Shown here piece by piece: positions 26,831 to 36,092 of a stretch of DNA of 64,000 bases. The stretch is from Pseudomonas subflava (GTDB lineage: Bacteria; Pseudomonadota; Gammaproteobacteria; Pseudomonadales; Pseudomonadaceae), in the NCBI RefSeq assembly GCF_023823685.1, contig NZ_JAMXBF010000007.1, forward strand, positions 186,001-250,000, given 5' to 3'. The notes beneath the pieces are model-generated. The model was not told where the DNA came from and did not search any database. It saw only the letters and a program-made list of their open reading frames with translations. Numbering within the stretch: the stretch's first letter is position 1; each line of letters opens with the position of its first letter. A program made the position numbers and the translations under genes.

Positions 26831-27850
26831 TTATTGCGCCACCGGCTCGGACTTGCCGTCGTAGCGCTTGCGCCACTCGGCGAGGATCTTGTCGCGGTTT
26901 TCCGAGGCCCAGGCGAAGTCGTTCTTGATCAGGCGCTGCTCGTAGTCGGCCGGCAGCCCCTGGAACGGTTCGGCGATGCCCGGCTGGGCCAGTACGGCGA
27001 AGTTGGCCTTGTACAGGTCCATGGCCTCACGGCTGGCGGCGAAGTCGGCGAGCTTCTTGGCTGCTTCCAGCTGGTCGGTGCCCTTGACGATGCCGGTGGC
27101 CTCGATCTCCCAGCCCAGGCCTTCCTTGGGCAGCACGATGTCCAGCGGCGCGCCCTTGCGCTTGAGTTGCACGGCCGGGTATTCGAAGGAGATGCCGATC
27201 GGGAACTCACCGGCGGCAGCCAGCTTGCACGGCTTGGAGCCGGAATGGGTGTACTGGCCGATGTTGGCGTGCAGCTTGTCCATGTAGGCCCAGCCGCCGG
27301 TTTCGCCGAAGGTCTGCAGCCAGGCGCTGACGTCCAGGTAGCCGGTGCCGGAGGACGCCGGGTTGGGCATGACGATCTTGTCCTTGTACACCGGGTTGGT
27401 CAGGTCTTCCCACTTGGTCGGCTTGGGCAGGCCCTGCTTCTCGGCCTCGATGGTGTTGAAGCAGATGGTCGCGGCCCACACGTCCATGCCGACCCAGGCC
27501 GGCGGGTTGGCGGCGTCGCGGTAGTTGGCGCCGATCTTGTCCAGGTTGGCCGGAGCGTAGGGCACCAGCATGTCCTGCTGCTTGAGGATGGCCAGGCTGG
27601 AACCGGCCAGGCCCCAGACCACGTCGGCCTGAGGGCGATCCTTCTCGGCCAGCAGCTTGGCGGTGACGATGCCGGTGGAGTCGCGCACCCACTTGATGCT
27701 GATGTCCGGGTTCTGCTTCTCGAACGCTTCCTGGTAGGGCTTGAGCTGCTCGACTTCCAGCGCGGTGTAGACGGTCAGCTCGGTGTTGGCCTGGGCCTGC
27801 AGGGCGCAAGCGGCGAGCAGGCCGGCGGCCAGGGCGGTGCGTTTGAACAT
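26831..27850 (-). CDS. phnS: 2-Aminoethylphosphonate ABC transporter, periplasmic binding protein
   Basis: A 339-residue precursor with a signal peptide (residues 1-21, ending QAQA) and a class-II iron/AEP-type binding fold: ELTVYTALEVEQLKPYQEAF at 23-42, the conserved KWVRDSTGIVTAKLLAE region split across residues 54-70, and NPASSGTGYL in the middle. It would deliver AEP or a related phosphonate to the inner-membrane permease. A GGAG site precedes the ATG. It lies 177 bp downstream of phnX in the same direction. Specificity is assigned from the cluster. Confidence 0.87.
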   Translation of the reverse strand: MFKRTALAAGLLAACALQAQANTELTVYTALEVEQLKPYQEAFEKQNPDISIKWVRDSTGIVTAKLLAEKDRPQADVVWGLAGSSLAILKQQDMLVPYAPANLDKIGANYRDAANPPAWVGMDVWAATICFNTIEAEKQGLPKPTKWEDLTNPVYKDKIVMPNPASSGTGYLDVSAWLQTFGETGGWAYMDKLHANIGQYTHSGSKPCKLAAAGEFPIGISFEYPAVQLKRKGAPLDIVLPKEGLGWEIEATGIVKGTDQLEAAKKLADFAASREAMDLYKANFAVLAQPGIAEPFQGLPADYEQRLIKNDFAWASENRDKILAEWRKRYDGKSEPVAQ

Positions 27851-27939
27851 GGTGGAGCTCCTAGTGGTGTGGCTAGCGGTTGGCGTTGGTTGTCCGGTCG
27901 CGATTGGCTGCGCGTCGGCCAGGCTGTGTCGGAACAGGC

Positions 27940-28010
27940 CTCGGGATGCTCATTTACCGTTCGTAAACTGCGCTCCCTCGGCCAGCTCCTCCTTGCCTGG
28001 CTCTAGCTCG
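27940..28010. repeat. Pseudomonas intergenic repeat, family A (copy 2)
   Basis: Shares CTCGGG, TGCTCATTTAC, GTAAACT and CTTGCCTGGCTCTAGCTC in order with 11511-11574. It occupies most of the gap between phnX and the binding-protein gene. Confidence 0.65.
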
Positions 28011-28027
28011 CTCAATCGCTCATTTGT

Positions 28028-28855
28028 TTATGTGGCCTGCGGGCTTTCGCCACGGGCCAGGCGTGCATTGATGTGGTCGATGACGGCGGGCAGATCGGCG
28101 ATGGTGTCGATCAGGTAGTGCGGGCGGCTGCCGGCGAACAGCCCGTCGATGCGCGCACGCTCGGCGGCGCGGCGCTCGGCCGGCAGCGCCTGGTACTCGT
28201 CCCAGGAGAGGCCCAAGAAATTGCCGGAGAAGCGCAGGGCCACGGTCCACATGCCGGCGGCGCGGCCTTCGAGGATGCCCGGCTCGGTGTCGTCGACCTT
28301 GACGCAGGCGGCGACGTCGTCGAGGCCCAGGGCGATGACGTTGGCCAGCGCCTGCGCCGGGCTCGGCCGGCCCTTGGGCACCTCGTCGGTGGCGACTACG
28401 TGATCCGGGCTGTAGCCCTTGGCGGCGGCCAGTTCGACCACCTTGCCCATCACTGCCAGCGGGTAGCCGGAGCAGCTGCCGATGCGCAGGCCCCGCTCAC
28501 GCAGGGCGGCGATGGCCTGCAGGGCGCCGGGGATCAGCGCCGAGTGCTCGCCGACTTTTGCTACCTGTAACGGCATAAAGCGTTCGTAGATGGCGGTGAC
28601 GTCGGCGTCGCTCGGCAGGCGACCGAAGCGGCGCTGGTAGCGCTCGGCCACGGCCGGCTGATCGCACAGGGTGCGGATGTGGTCCCACTTGCCCATGCCC
28701 ATCGGGCCGCGTGCCTCGTCCAGGCTCAGCTCGATATCGAACTGGGCAAAGGCCTCGACGAAGATCCGCGTCGGCGCAAAGGAGCCGAAGTCGACCACGG
28801 TGCCGGCCCAGTCGAGGATGGCGGCTTGCAGGCGGTCGGGGTGCTGGTAGCGCAT
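28028..28855 (-). CDS. phnX: Phosphonoacetaldehyde hydrolase (phosphonatase)
   Basis: A 275-residue HAD-superfamily enzyme that splits phosphonoacetaldehyde to acetaldehyde and phosphate. The nucleophile is D15 in LDWAGTVVD, and the Schiff-base lysine is K56 in [11 protein letters not shown] motif II is in GSCSGYP and motif III/IV in [19 protein letters not shown], here VKVDDTEPG and EGRAAGMW. Length is standard. A GGAGAA site precedes the ATG at 28855. It follows the permease gene by 18 bp. No phnW lies in the cluster. Confidence 0.96.
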   Translation of the reverse strand: MRYQHPDRLQAAILDWAGTVVDFGSFAPTRIFVEAFAQFDIELSLDEARGPMGMGKWDHIRTLCDQPAVAERYQRRFGRLPSDADVTAIYERFMPLQVAKVGEHSALIPGALQAIAALRERGLRIGSCSGYPLAVMGKVVELAAAKGYSPDHVVATDEVPKGRPSPAQALANVIALGLDDVAACVKVDDTEPGILEGRAAGMWTVALRFSGNFLGLSWDEYQALPAERRAAERARIDGLFAGSRPHYLIDTIADLPAVIDHINARLARGESPQAT

Positions 28856-28873
28856 GAATGTTCTCCGAAAAGG

Positions 28874-30586
28874 TTAGTGACCAGGCGCTGCGCGCCAGGC
28901 CTGGGAGCGGCGCAGCAAGCCGCGCGAGGCCCCGGCCAGCAGCAGCGAGACGGCGGCGGACGTGAGCAGGATCAGAGTGGACATGGCGGCGGCGCCGCCG
29001 ACGTTGCCGGCGTCGTCCATGTTCAGCACGGCGATGGCGGCCAGCAGGCTGTCCGGGCTGTAGAGGAAGATCACCGCCGACACCGTGGTCATCGCCGAGA
29101 CGAACAGGTAGCGGACGATGTCGAGCAGCGCCGGCAGGCAGATCGGCAGGGTCACGCGGAAGAAGTGGCGCAGCAGCGGCACCTTCAGCGACAGCGCGGC
29201 GGCCTCGAACTCGCCATCGAGCTGGCGCAGGGCGGCGCTAGCGGTCATCTGCGCAGTGGTCAGGAAGTGCGCCACGGTACAGATCACCAGCAGGGTGACG
29301 CTGCCGTACAGGCCGTGCAGCGGGTTGGCCGGCAGGTTGAAGAAGAATACGTAGCCGAGGCCGAGGACCAGGCCGGGCACCGCCATGGGAATGAAGCACA
29401 GCAGGCGCAGCAGTTGGGTCAGCGGGCTCTGCCGGGTCTTCTCCAGCAGGTAGCTGCCGAGGAAGATCAGCACGCCGCCGAACAGCGCGCAGCAGGTCGC
29501 CAGCAGCAGGCTGTTGCGGTAGGCCAGCCAGCCGCCGGGCAGCTCGGAGAAGGCGTAGTTGTGCAGCGACAGCGATAGGTCGTAGGGCCAGAACTTGACC
29601 AGCGACGAGTACACCGCCATGCCGAACACGCCGAGCAGGCAGGCGCTGACCAGCAGCACCAGCAGCAGGAAGGCGCCATCGCGGCCACGACTGGGCTGCG
29701 GGTGGTAGACCTGGGCGCGGCCGCCCATGGCGTCGCGCTGGCGGCGGCGCAGCCAGAGGTCGACGGCAAAGCTGAGCAGCGCCGGCAACAGCAGGAACAG
29801 GCCGATCAGCGCGCCGCGGCCGAACTGCTGCTGGCCGACCACCGCCTTGTAGGCCTCCAGCGACAGCACCTGGTAATCGCCACCCACCACCACCGGCACG
29901 CCGAAGTCGGTGACGCACAGGGTGAAGACCAGGCAGGCGGCGGCAAACAAGCCCTGGCGGCTGCCCGGCCAGGTGATGCTGCGGAACGCGCGCCAGGGTG
30001 AGGCGCCCATGCTCGAGGCGGCGTCGAACAGCCGCGCATCGGCCAGGGCCAGGGCGCTGAGCAGCACCATCAGCGCGTGAGGGAAGGTGTAGATGACCTG
30101 GCCGAGGACGATGCCCCAGAAACCGTAGATGTTGTCCGGGATGAAGTCGCGCAGCACGCCCTGGTTGCCGAACAGGTAGATCAGCGCGATGCCCGGCAGC
30201 ATCGACGGCGCCAGCAGCGGCAGCAGCGAGATGCCGCGCCACAGGCCCTTGCCCGGCACGCAGGTACGCTGCAGGGCATAGGCGAAGGCGTAGGCCAGCG
30301 GCACCACGATCAGCACCACGGCCAGGGCGCTCTTCAGGCTGTTGCCGAGCAGCCAGCGGAAGTTGGCGCTGGCCACCAGCTCGCTCGCCGCGGCCAGCCC
30401 GCCGCCCTGCCCCGGATCGCCGGCCAGGCCGCGCCAGAGCATGGCCGTGAGCGGCAGCAGCACGCCGAGCAGCAGCAGCGCCAGCAACAGCCACTGGCCG
30501 CCCTGCACGAACAGGCGGTCGGCCAGGTCCGCCGGCCAGCGCCGGACGAGCGTCCGGGGCTTGTGCAGAATCGCGACCTGTTGCAT
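28874..30586 (-). CDS. phnU: AEP ABC transporter permease, two permease domains in one protein
   Basis: A 570-residue protein with about twelve hydrophobic helices and two binding-protein-dependent permease (EAA) regions: one near residues 195-215 (SSMGASPWRAFRSITWPG) and one near 480-500 (AALSLKVPLLRHFFRVTLP). It is the fused type also seen in iron transporters, instead of separate PhnU and PhnV. Its ATG overlaps the stop of the ATPase gene by one base (TGATG). It passes AEP or a related phosphonate across the inner membrane. Confidence 0.88.
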   Translation of the reverse strand: MQQVAILHKPRTLVRRWPADLADRLFVQGGQWLLLALLLLGVLLPLTAMLWRGLAGDPGQGGGLAAASELVASANFRWLLGNSLKSALAVVLIVVPLAYAFAYALQRTCVPGKGLWRGISLLPLLAPSMLPGIALIYLFGNQGVLRDFIPDNIYGFWGIVLGQVIYTFPHALMVLLSALALADARLFDAASSMGASPWRAFRSITWPGSRQGLFAAACLVFTLCVTDFGVPVVVGGDYQVLSLEAYKAVVGQQQFGRGALIGLFLLLPALLSFAVDLWLRRRQRDAMGGRAQVYHPQPSRGRDGAFLLLVLLVSACLLGVFGMAVYSSLVKFWPYDLSLSLHNYAFSELPGGWLAYRNSLLLATCCALFGGVLIFLGSYLLEKTRQSPLTQLLRLLCFIPMAVPGLVLGLGYVFFFNLPANPLHGLYGSVTLLVICTVAHFLTTAQMTASAALRQLDGEFEAAALSLKVPLLRHFFRVTLPICLPALLDIVRYLFVSAMTTVSAVIFLYSPDSLLAAIAVLNMDDAGNVGGAAAMSTLILLTSAAVSLLLAGASRGLLRRSQAWRAAPGH

Positions 30587-31638
30587 CAGGCGAACACCTG
30601 CAGGCTGCGCGGCGGCAGTGCCACCCAGATCTCGGCGCCACTCAGGCGCGGCATGGACTCGGGCGCCAGCTCGGCGAGCAGGGCATGGCCCGGCAGCGCG
30701 TCCAGCTCGAAGCTCAGACGGCAGCGGTTGCCGAGGAAGGTGATCTCGCGCATCTGCGCCGGGAACAGGTTGTCCTCGTGCACCGGCGGGTTGATCACCA
30801 CCGCCTCGGGACGGCAGAACAGGCGGCCGCGCTCGGCGTGGCCGGCACCCCGCTGAGCGCTGTGCAGGCGCAGGCTGAGGTCGCCGACGCGGGCGTGCTC
30901 GCCGTCACGCTCGAACGGCAGCCAGTTGCCCTGGCCGACGAACTCGGCGACGAAAGGCGTGGCCGGCGCGCGGTAGATGTCCTGGGGCGAGGCGTACTGC
31001 TCGACGCGGCCGTGGTTCATCACGGCGATGCGGTCGGCCATCAGCATGGCCTCGTCCTGGTTGTGGGTGACCATCAGGGTGGTGATGCCGAGCTGGCGCT
31101 GCAGGGCGCGCAGCTCGCCGCACAGATGCTCGCGCACGCGGGCATCGAGGGCCGACATCGGCTCGTCGAGCAGCAGCAGTGACGGGCTCGGCGCCAGGGC
31201 GCGGGCCAGCGCCACGCGCTGCTGCTGGCCGCCGGATAGCTGCGCCGGGTACTTCTGCTCGCTGCCGGTCAGGCCGACCAGCTCGAGCATCTCGTTGACC
31301 CGTGCGCGGATCGCATCGCGGCCCTGGCCGGCCAGGCCGTAGGCGACGTTCTGCGCCACCGTGAGGTTGGGGAACAGCGCGTAGGACTGGAACAGGATGC
31401 CGTAGTCGCGCGCTTGCGGCGGCAGCTCGGAGACGTCACGTCCGGCGAAGCGGATGGCGCCGCCGTCCTGGCGTTCCAGGCCGGCGATGCAGCGCAGCAG
31501 GGTGGTCTTGCCGCAGCCGGACGGGCCGAGCAGGCAGACCAGCTCGCCGGCAGCGATGTCCAGCGATACGCCGTCCAGCGCCTTGAAGGCGCCGAAGCCC
31601 TTGTGGATATCGCGCAGCTGCAGGTCGACGGTGGCCAT
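30586..31638 (-). CDS. phnT: AEP ABC transporter ATPase
   Basis: A 350-residue ABC ATPase. Walker A is GPSGCGKTT (38-46), the signature LSGGQQQR near residue 138, Walker [13 protein letters not shown] near 158, and the switch histidine in MVTHNQDEA. The C-terminal 110 residues form a TOBE-like regulatory domain. It energises the fused permease with which it overlaps by one base. It is the first structural gene of the AEP block, 182 bp from the LysR gene upstream. Confidence 0.9.
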   Translation of the reverse strand: MATVDLQLRDIHKGFGAFKALDGVSLDIAAGELVCLLGPSGCGKTTLLRCIAGLERQDGGAIRFAGRDVSELPPQARDYGILFQSYALFPNLTVAQNVAYGLAGQGRDAIRARVNEMLELVGLTGSEQKYPAQLSGGQQQRVALARALAPSPSLLLLDEPMSALDARVREHLCGELRALQRQLGITTLMVTHNQDEAMLMADRIAVMNHGRVEQYASPQDIYRAPATPFVAEFVGQGNWLPFERDGEHARVGDLSLRLHSAQRGAGHAERGRLFCRPEAVVINPPVHEDNLFPAQMREITFLGNRCRLSFELDALPGHALLAELAPESMPRLSGAEIWVALPPRSLQVFA

Positions 31639-31743
31639 GGCGGAACCTCGTTGTGAATCGAACGAGGCTCATGCTGGGCGCGCAGTGCTAAGGCTTTATG
31701 GCAGTTGGGCAAAAGCTGCCGATAGTGGTATCGGCGGATTTGT

Positions 31744-31824
31744 GTAGGGTGGACAACGCCGCTGGCGGCTTGCCCACCGAGAGCGACGCAATGGTGGGCA
31801 ACGCTACGCGGTTGCCCACCCTAC
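31744..31824. repeat. GTAGGGTGG palindromic repeat, copy 2
   Basis: An 81-bp element with GTAGGGTGG (31744-31752) and CCACCCTAC (31816-31824). Its right arm supplies the TAG stop codon of the LysR gene (31821-31823 on the minus strand). Same family as 24704-24780. Confidence 0.7.
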
Positions 31825-32681
31825 TCGGTGCTTTCCCGCGCCAGGGCCAGGAAGGCCGCCGGCAGGCGCGCGGCGCGGCGCTCCTTGAGGCAGTAGAGGT
31901 ATTCCGGGATCAGCGGCGCGTCGTCCAGCTCGATCACCCGCAGCTCGGGGTTGTCCGGCACTTCGTGGCGGGCGATCACGCTGATGCCGATGTTGCGCAA
32001 CACCGCCTCACGGATCGATTCGCGGCTGCCGATCTCCAGCACCGCGCCGGGTGCGGCGCCGGCGTCGCGCAACATCTGTTCGGTGAGCAGGCGCGTGGTG
32101 GAGCCGGCCTCGCGCACCAGCAGGCAGTGGCCGGCCAGCGCCGAGGCGTGCAGGCGCTTGTGCGCGGCCAGCGGATGGCAGCGGTGCACGGCCAGCACCA
32201 GCGGGTCCTGGCCCAGCACCAGGCGGGTGAAGCGCGCGTCCTGCTCCAGCTGCGAGGAGGCGGCGAGGTCGACGCGATACTCCTCCAGCGCCTCGATCAC
32301 CTGCTGCGAGTTGCCGATCTCCAGGGTCACTTGGATCTGCGGCAGGCGCTCGCGGAAGCGTTTGACCAGATCGAGCACGTAGTAGGGCGCGGTGGCGGCG
32401 ATACGCAGGCTGCCCTGCAGCTGGCCGCAGTTGCGCAGGAAGAACTCGATGTCGGCTTCCTGCTGCAGCAGCCGCTGCACCATCGGCAGCAGGCGCGCGC
32501 CCTCCTCGCTCAAGGTCAGGCGGCGGCCGCCACGGTAGAACAGCTCGACGCCGTACTGCGCCTCGAGGTTGCGGATCTGCGTGGTGACCGTCGGCTGGCT
32601 GAGGCCGAGCTTCTTCGCCGCCTGGGTGATGCTGCCCAGGCGGGCGACCATGTGAAAGGCCTTGAGCTCGGCCGCCAGCAT
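31821..32681 (-). CDS. LysR-family regulator of AEP catabolism
   Basis: A 286-residue LysR protein. The HTH lies at residues 5-60 (LGSITQAAKKLGLSQPTVTT, then RGGRRLTLSEEG), followed by an effector-binding domain. It matches the LysR group associated with aminoethylphosphonate catabolism and lies upstream of the AEP transporter in the same direction. Its ATG is only 3 bp after the thyA stop, with no clear ribosome site, so it may be translated by coupling to thyA. Its stop codon lies inside a palindromic repeat. Confidence 0.85.
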   Translation of the reverse strand: MLAAELKAFHMVARLGSITQAAKKLGLSQPTVTTQIRNLEAQYGVELFYRGGRRLTLSEEGARLLPMVQRLLQQEADIEFFLRNCGQLQGSLRIAATAPYYVLDLVKRFRERLPQIQVTLEIGNSQQVIEALEEYRVDLAASSQLEQDARFTRLVLGQDPLVLAVHRCHPLAAHKRLHASALAGHCLLVREAGSTTRLLTEQMLRDAGAAPGAVLEIGSRESIREAVLRNIGISVIARHEVPDNPELRVIELDDAPLIPEYLYCLKERRAARLPAAFLALARESTE

Positions 32682-32684
32682 GGC

Positions 32685-33479
32685 TTACACCGCGACCGGC
32701 GCGGCGATGTGCGGGTGGGCCTGGTAGTTCTGCAGCTCGAAGTCCTCGAACCTGAAGGCGAACAGGTCCTTCACCTCGGGGTTGAGCTTCATGGTCGGCA
32801 GCGGCAGCGGCTCGCGGGTCAGCTGCAGGTCGGTCTGCTCGATGTGGTTGGCGTACAGGTGGCAGTCGCCGCCGGTCCACACGAAGTCACCGGGCGCAAG
32901 ATCGCAGACCTGGGCGATCATCAGCGTCAGCAGGGCGTAGCTGGCGATGTTGAAGGGCACGCCGAGGAAGATGTCGGCCGAGCGCTGGTACAGCTGACAG
33001 CTCAGGCGGCCGTCGGCGACGTAGAACTGGAACATGGTGTGGCACGGCGGCAGGGCCATCTCGTCGACCAGCGCCGGGTTCCAGGCGGAGACGATCAGGC
33101 GGCGCGAGTCCGGATTCTTCCTGATCATCGCGATCAGCTTGCTGATCTGGTCGATCGACTCGCCGTTCGGCGCCGGCCAGCTGCGCCACTGGTAACCGTA
33201 CACCGGGCCGAGGTCGCCGTTCTCGTCGGCCCACTCGTCCCAGATGCGTACGCCGTTGTCCTTCAGGTACTTGATGTTGGTATCGCCCTGGAGGAACCAC
33301 AGCAGCTCGTGAATGATGGACTTCAGGTGGCACTTCTTGGTGGTCACCAGCGGGAAGCCGTCGGCCAGGTTGAAGCGCATCTGGTGGCCGAACACCGAGT
33401 AGGTGCCGGTGCCGGTGCGGTCGCTCTTGAAGGTGCCGGTCTCGCGCACCAGGCGCATCAGGTCGAGGTACTGTTTCAT
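32685..33479 (-). CDS. thyA: Thymidylate synthase
   Basis: A 264-residue ThyA, identical in length to E. coli. It methylates dUMP with methylene-tetrahydrofolate. The nucleophile cysteine is in [13 protein letters not shown] (C146 region), and [17 protein letters not shown] and HLYANHIEQ form the remaining dUMP/folate contacts. The ATG at 33479 overlaps the lgt stop (ATGA). Its product dihydrofolate is recycled by FolA, encoded 15 kb away in this window. Confidence 0.98.
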   Translation of the reverse strand: MKQYLDLMRLVRETGTFKSDRTGTGTYSVFGHQMRFNLADGFPLVTTKKCHLKSIIHELLWFLQGDTNIKYLKDNGVRIWDEWADENGDLGPVYGYQWRSWPAPNGESIDQISKLIAMIRKNPDSRRLIVSAWNPALVDEMALPPCHTMFQFYVADGRLSCQLYQRSADIFLGVPFNIASYALLTLMIAQVCDLAPGDFVWTGGDCHLYANHIEQTDLQLTREPLPLPTMKLNPEVKDLFAFRFEDFELQNYQAHPHIAAPVAV

Positions 33480-34276
33480 AGCGCGGCTCCTTGGGCGGCT
33501 TCGCGGCGGTAGGCCCAGATCATAAGGCCGAGGCCGCCGAGAATCATCGGCACGCACAGCACCTGGCCCATGGTCAGCCAGCCGCCGGCGAGATAGCCGA
33601 GCTGGGCGTCCGGCACGCGGACGAATTCGACGATGAAGCGGAAGATGCCGTAGCAGACGGCGAACAGGCCGGACACCGCCATGGTCGGGCGCGGCTTGCG
33701 CGAGTAGGCCCAGAGGATCAGGAACAGGGCCACGCCTTCAAGGGCGAACTGGTACAGCTGCGACGGATGGCGCGGGTCCGGCCCGCCATTGGGGAAGACC
33801 ATGGCCCAGGGCACGTCGGTGACCTTGCCCCAAAGCTCGGCGTTGATGAAGTTGCCGATGCGCCCGGCGCCCAAACCGATCGGAACGAGCGGGGCGATGA
33901 AGTCCATCAGTTCGAAGAAGCTCTTGCCGTTGCGCTTGCCGAACCACCAGGTGGCCAGCATCACGCCGATCAGCCCGCCGTGGAACGACATGCCCCCTTC
34001 CCAGACGCGGACGATCTTCAGCGGCTCGGCGATGTAGGCGGACAGGTCGTAGAACAGCACGTAGCCCAGGCGACCGCCGAGAATTACGCCCATGGCTACC
34101 CAGAACACCAGGTCGGAGAGCTTCTCCTTGCTCCAGCTCGGGTCGAACTGCTTCAGGCGGCGCGACGCCAGCAGCCAGGCGCCGCCGATGCCGATCAGGT
34201 ACATCAGGCCGTACCAGTGGATCTTCAGCGGGCCCAGGGCGATGGCCACCGGGTCGATCTGCGGATAGGGCAGCAT
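33476..34276 (-). CDS. lgt: Prolipoprotein diacylglyceryl transferase
   Basis: A 266-residue inner-membrane enzyme with about seven helices. It attaches diacylglycerol to the lipobox cysteine of prolipoproteins. The Lgt signature [13 protein letters not shown] is near residue 140, and FHGGLIGV near residue 100 carries the essential histidine. It overlaps thyA by 4 bp, the common Lgt-ThyA coupling of proteobacteria. Confidence 0.97.
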   Translation of the reverse strand: MLPYPQIDPVAIALGPLKIHWYGLMYLIGIGGAWLLASRRLKQFDPSWSKEKLSDLVFWVAMGVILGGRLGYVLFYDLSAYIAEPLKIVRVWEGGMSFHGGLIGVMLATWWFGKRNGKSFFELMDFIAPLVPIGLGAGRIGNFINAELWGKVTDVPWAMVFPNGGPDPRHPSQLYQFALEGVALFLILWAYSRKPRPTMAVSGLFAVCYGIFRFIVEFVRVPDAQLGYLAGGWLTMGQVLCVPMILGGLGLMIWAYRREAAQGAAL

Positions 34277-34285
34277 TGCAACTCC

Positions 34286-35068
34286 TTAGATGAGGAAGCT
34301 CACGCCCACGCACAGCAACAGCAGGGCGAACAGGCGTTTCAGTACATGGGCCGGCAGGCGATGCGCCAGGCGCGCGCCGATGCGGGCGAAGAACATGCTG
34401 GTGATGGCGATGCCGGCCAGCGCCGGCAGGTACACGAAGCCCAGGCTCCAGGCCGGCAGGTGCGCCTCGTTCCAGCCCAGGACCATGAAGCTCAGGGTAC
34501 TGGCCAGGGCGATGGGCAGGCCGCACGCCGAGGAGGTCGCCACCGCCTGCTGCATGGGCACGCTGCGCCAGGTCAGGAACGGCACGGTCAGCGAACCGCC
34601 GCCGATGCCGAAGATCGCCGAGGCCCAGCCGATCACCGCGCCGGCGCCGGTCAGCCCGGGCTTGCCTGGGACCGCGCGACTGGCCTTGGGTTTCAGGCCC
34701 AGGCCCATCTGGATGGCGATGACGATGGCGAACACGCCGATGATCTTCTGCAGCATCGGCCCCTGAATGGCCGCCGCGGTGAGCGAGCCGAGGGCGGCGC
34801 CGAGCAGGATGCCGAGGCTCATCCAGGCGAACACCGGCCACAGCACGGCGCCCTTGCGCTGGTGCTCGAGCACCGAGTTGACCGAGGTGAAGATGATGGT
34901 GGCCAGCGAGGTGCCCACGGCCAGGTGGGTCAGCACGGCCGGGTCGAAGCCCTGGGCGGTGAAGCTGAACACCAGCACCGGCACGATGATGATGCCGCCG
35001 CCGACGCCGAACAGCCCGGCCAGCACCCCGGCCGCCGCGCCGAGCAGCAGATAGAGCAGGAATTCCAT
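34286..35068 (-). CDS. TauE/SafE-family permease (sulfite/organosulfur export type)
   Basis: A 260-residue membrane protein with about eight helices and the duplicated TauE motif: GLFGVGGGIIIVPVL (residues 18-32) and IFGIGGGSLTVPFL (near residue 155). It lies 9 bp upstream of lgt and runs with lgt-thyA, so it is likely co-transcribed. The ATG at 35068 has a purine-rich site. The transported compound is unknown. Confidence 0.88.
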   Translation of the reverse strand: MEFLLYLLLGAAAGVLAGLFGVGGGIIIVPVLVFSFTAQGFDPAVLTHLAVGTSLATIIFTSVNSVLEHQRKGAVLWPVFAWMSLGILLGAALGSLTAAAIQGPMLQKIIGVFAIVIAIQMGLGLKPKASRAVPGKPGLTGAGAVIGWASAIFGIGGGSLTVPFLTWRSVPMQQAVATSSACGLPIALASTLSFMVLGWNEAHLPAWSLGFVYLPALAGIAITSMFFARIGARLAHRLPAHVLKRLFALLLLCVGVSFLI

Positions 35069-35180
35069 GCGCAACCCCCGAAAACGAAGCGGCATGGTAA
35101 CGGAAGGGCCCCGCGCCCTCCAGCCGAGGCGATGGATGCCCACGGCTGTTAGACTCCGGGCAGCCGACAGAGGAGGTGGT

Positions 35181-35939
35181 ATGTGCCTGATCGTGTTCGC
35201 CTGGCGCCCCGGACACCCGCAGCCGCTGGTGCTGGCCGCCAACCGTGACGAGTTCTACGACCGCGCCAGCCTGCCGCTGGCCGAATGGGAGGATGCCCCC
35301 GGGCTGCATGCGGGGCGCGACCTGCGGGCCGGCGGCACCTGGCTGGGGGTGACGGCCGACGGCCGCTTCGCCGCCCTGACCAATATCCGCGACCCGCGCC
35401 AGCCGCGCGGCGCTCGCTCACGGGGCGAGCTGCCCGAAGGCTTTCTGCGCGGCGACGCCGACGCCGAGGCCTTTCTCGCCGACCTGGCCCGGCGCAGCGA
35501 CGACTACAGCGGCTTCAACCTGCTGCTCGGCGATCGCCACGCGCTGTACTACTTCAATTCCGAGGAGGGCCTGGCGCGGCGCCTGGAGCCAGGCGTCTAC
35601 GGCCTGTCCAACGCCCGGCTCGACACGCCCTGGCCCAAGGTCCGGCGCGCCACCGACGCCCTCACCCGCACCCTCGACGATCCGCAGCCGCAGCACCTGC
35701 TGGCCCTGCTCGGCGACCGCCAGCAGCCGCCGCGCGAACAGCTGCCGAATACCGGCGTCGGCCTGGACTGGGAGATGTTGCTGGCCACCGTGTTCATCGT
35801 CGGCCCCGGCTACGGCACCCGAGCCAGCAGCGCCCTGACCCTGAACGCCGAGGGCGGGCTGCGCCTGGTGGAGCGCAGCTTCGACAGCCAGGGCGAGGTC
35901 GCGGGCGAGGTCGATCTGCGGCTGGAACCGCAGCAGTAG
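35181..35939 (+). CDS. NRDE-family protein (TANGO2 homologue)
   Basis: A 252-residue protein of the NRDE/TANGO2 family. Cys2 directly after the Met (MCLIVFAW) and AANRDEFYDR near residue 20 are the defining elements, suggesting an N-terminal nucleophile fold. GGTWLGVT and ALTNIRDP follow. A GGAGG site precedes the ATG at 35181. Eukaryotic relatives affect heme and lipid metabolism. The bacterial role is not settled. It is divergent from the TauE-lgt-thyA group. Confidence 0.9.
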   Translation: MCLIVFAWRPGHPQPLVLAANRDEFYDRASLPLAEWEDAPGLHAGRDLRAGGTWLGVTADGRFAALTNIRDPRQPRGARSRGELPEGFLRGDADAEAFLADLARRSDDYSGFNLLLGDRHALYYFNSEEGLARRLEPGVYGLSNARLDTPWPKVRRATDALTRTLDDPQPQHLLALLGDRQQPPREQLPNTGVGLDWEMLLATVFIVGPGYGTRASSALTLNAEGGLRLVERSFDSQGEVAGEVDLRLEPQQ

Positions 35940-36092
35940 ATTTACGACCTTCGAAGCCAACGCCAGGCCGCAACGCCCAGCCGTGGTGGCCCGGTGGACG
36001 AGCGCCAGCGCATCGAAGGGGCGAAAGCGGCAAACCGGCACGCCGCGCCCGTTTCAACGCGACACGGCCGGCGCTCAGGCCATCGGAGTCTC

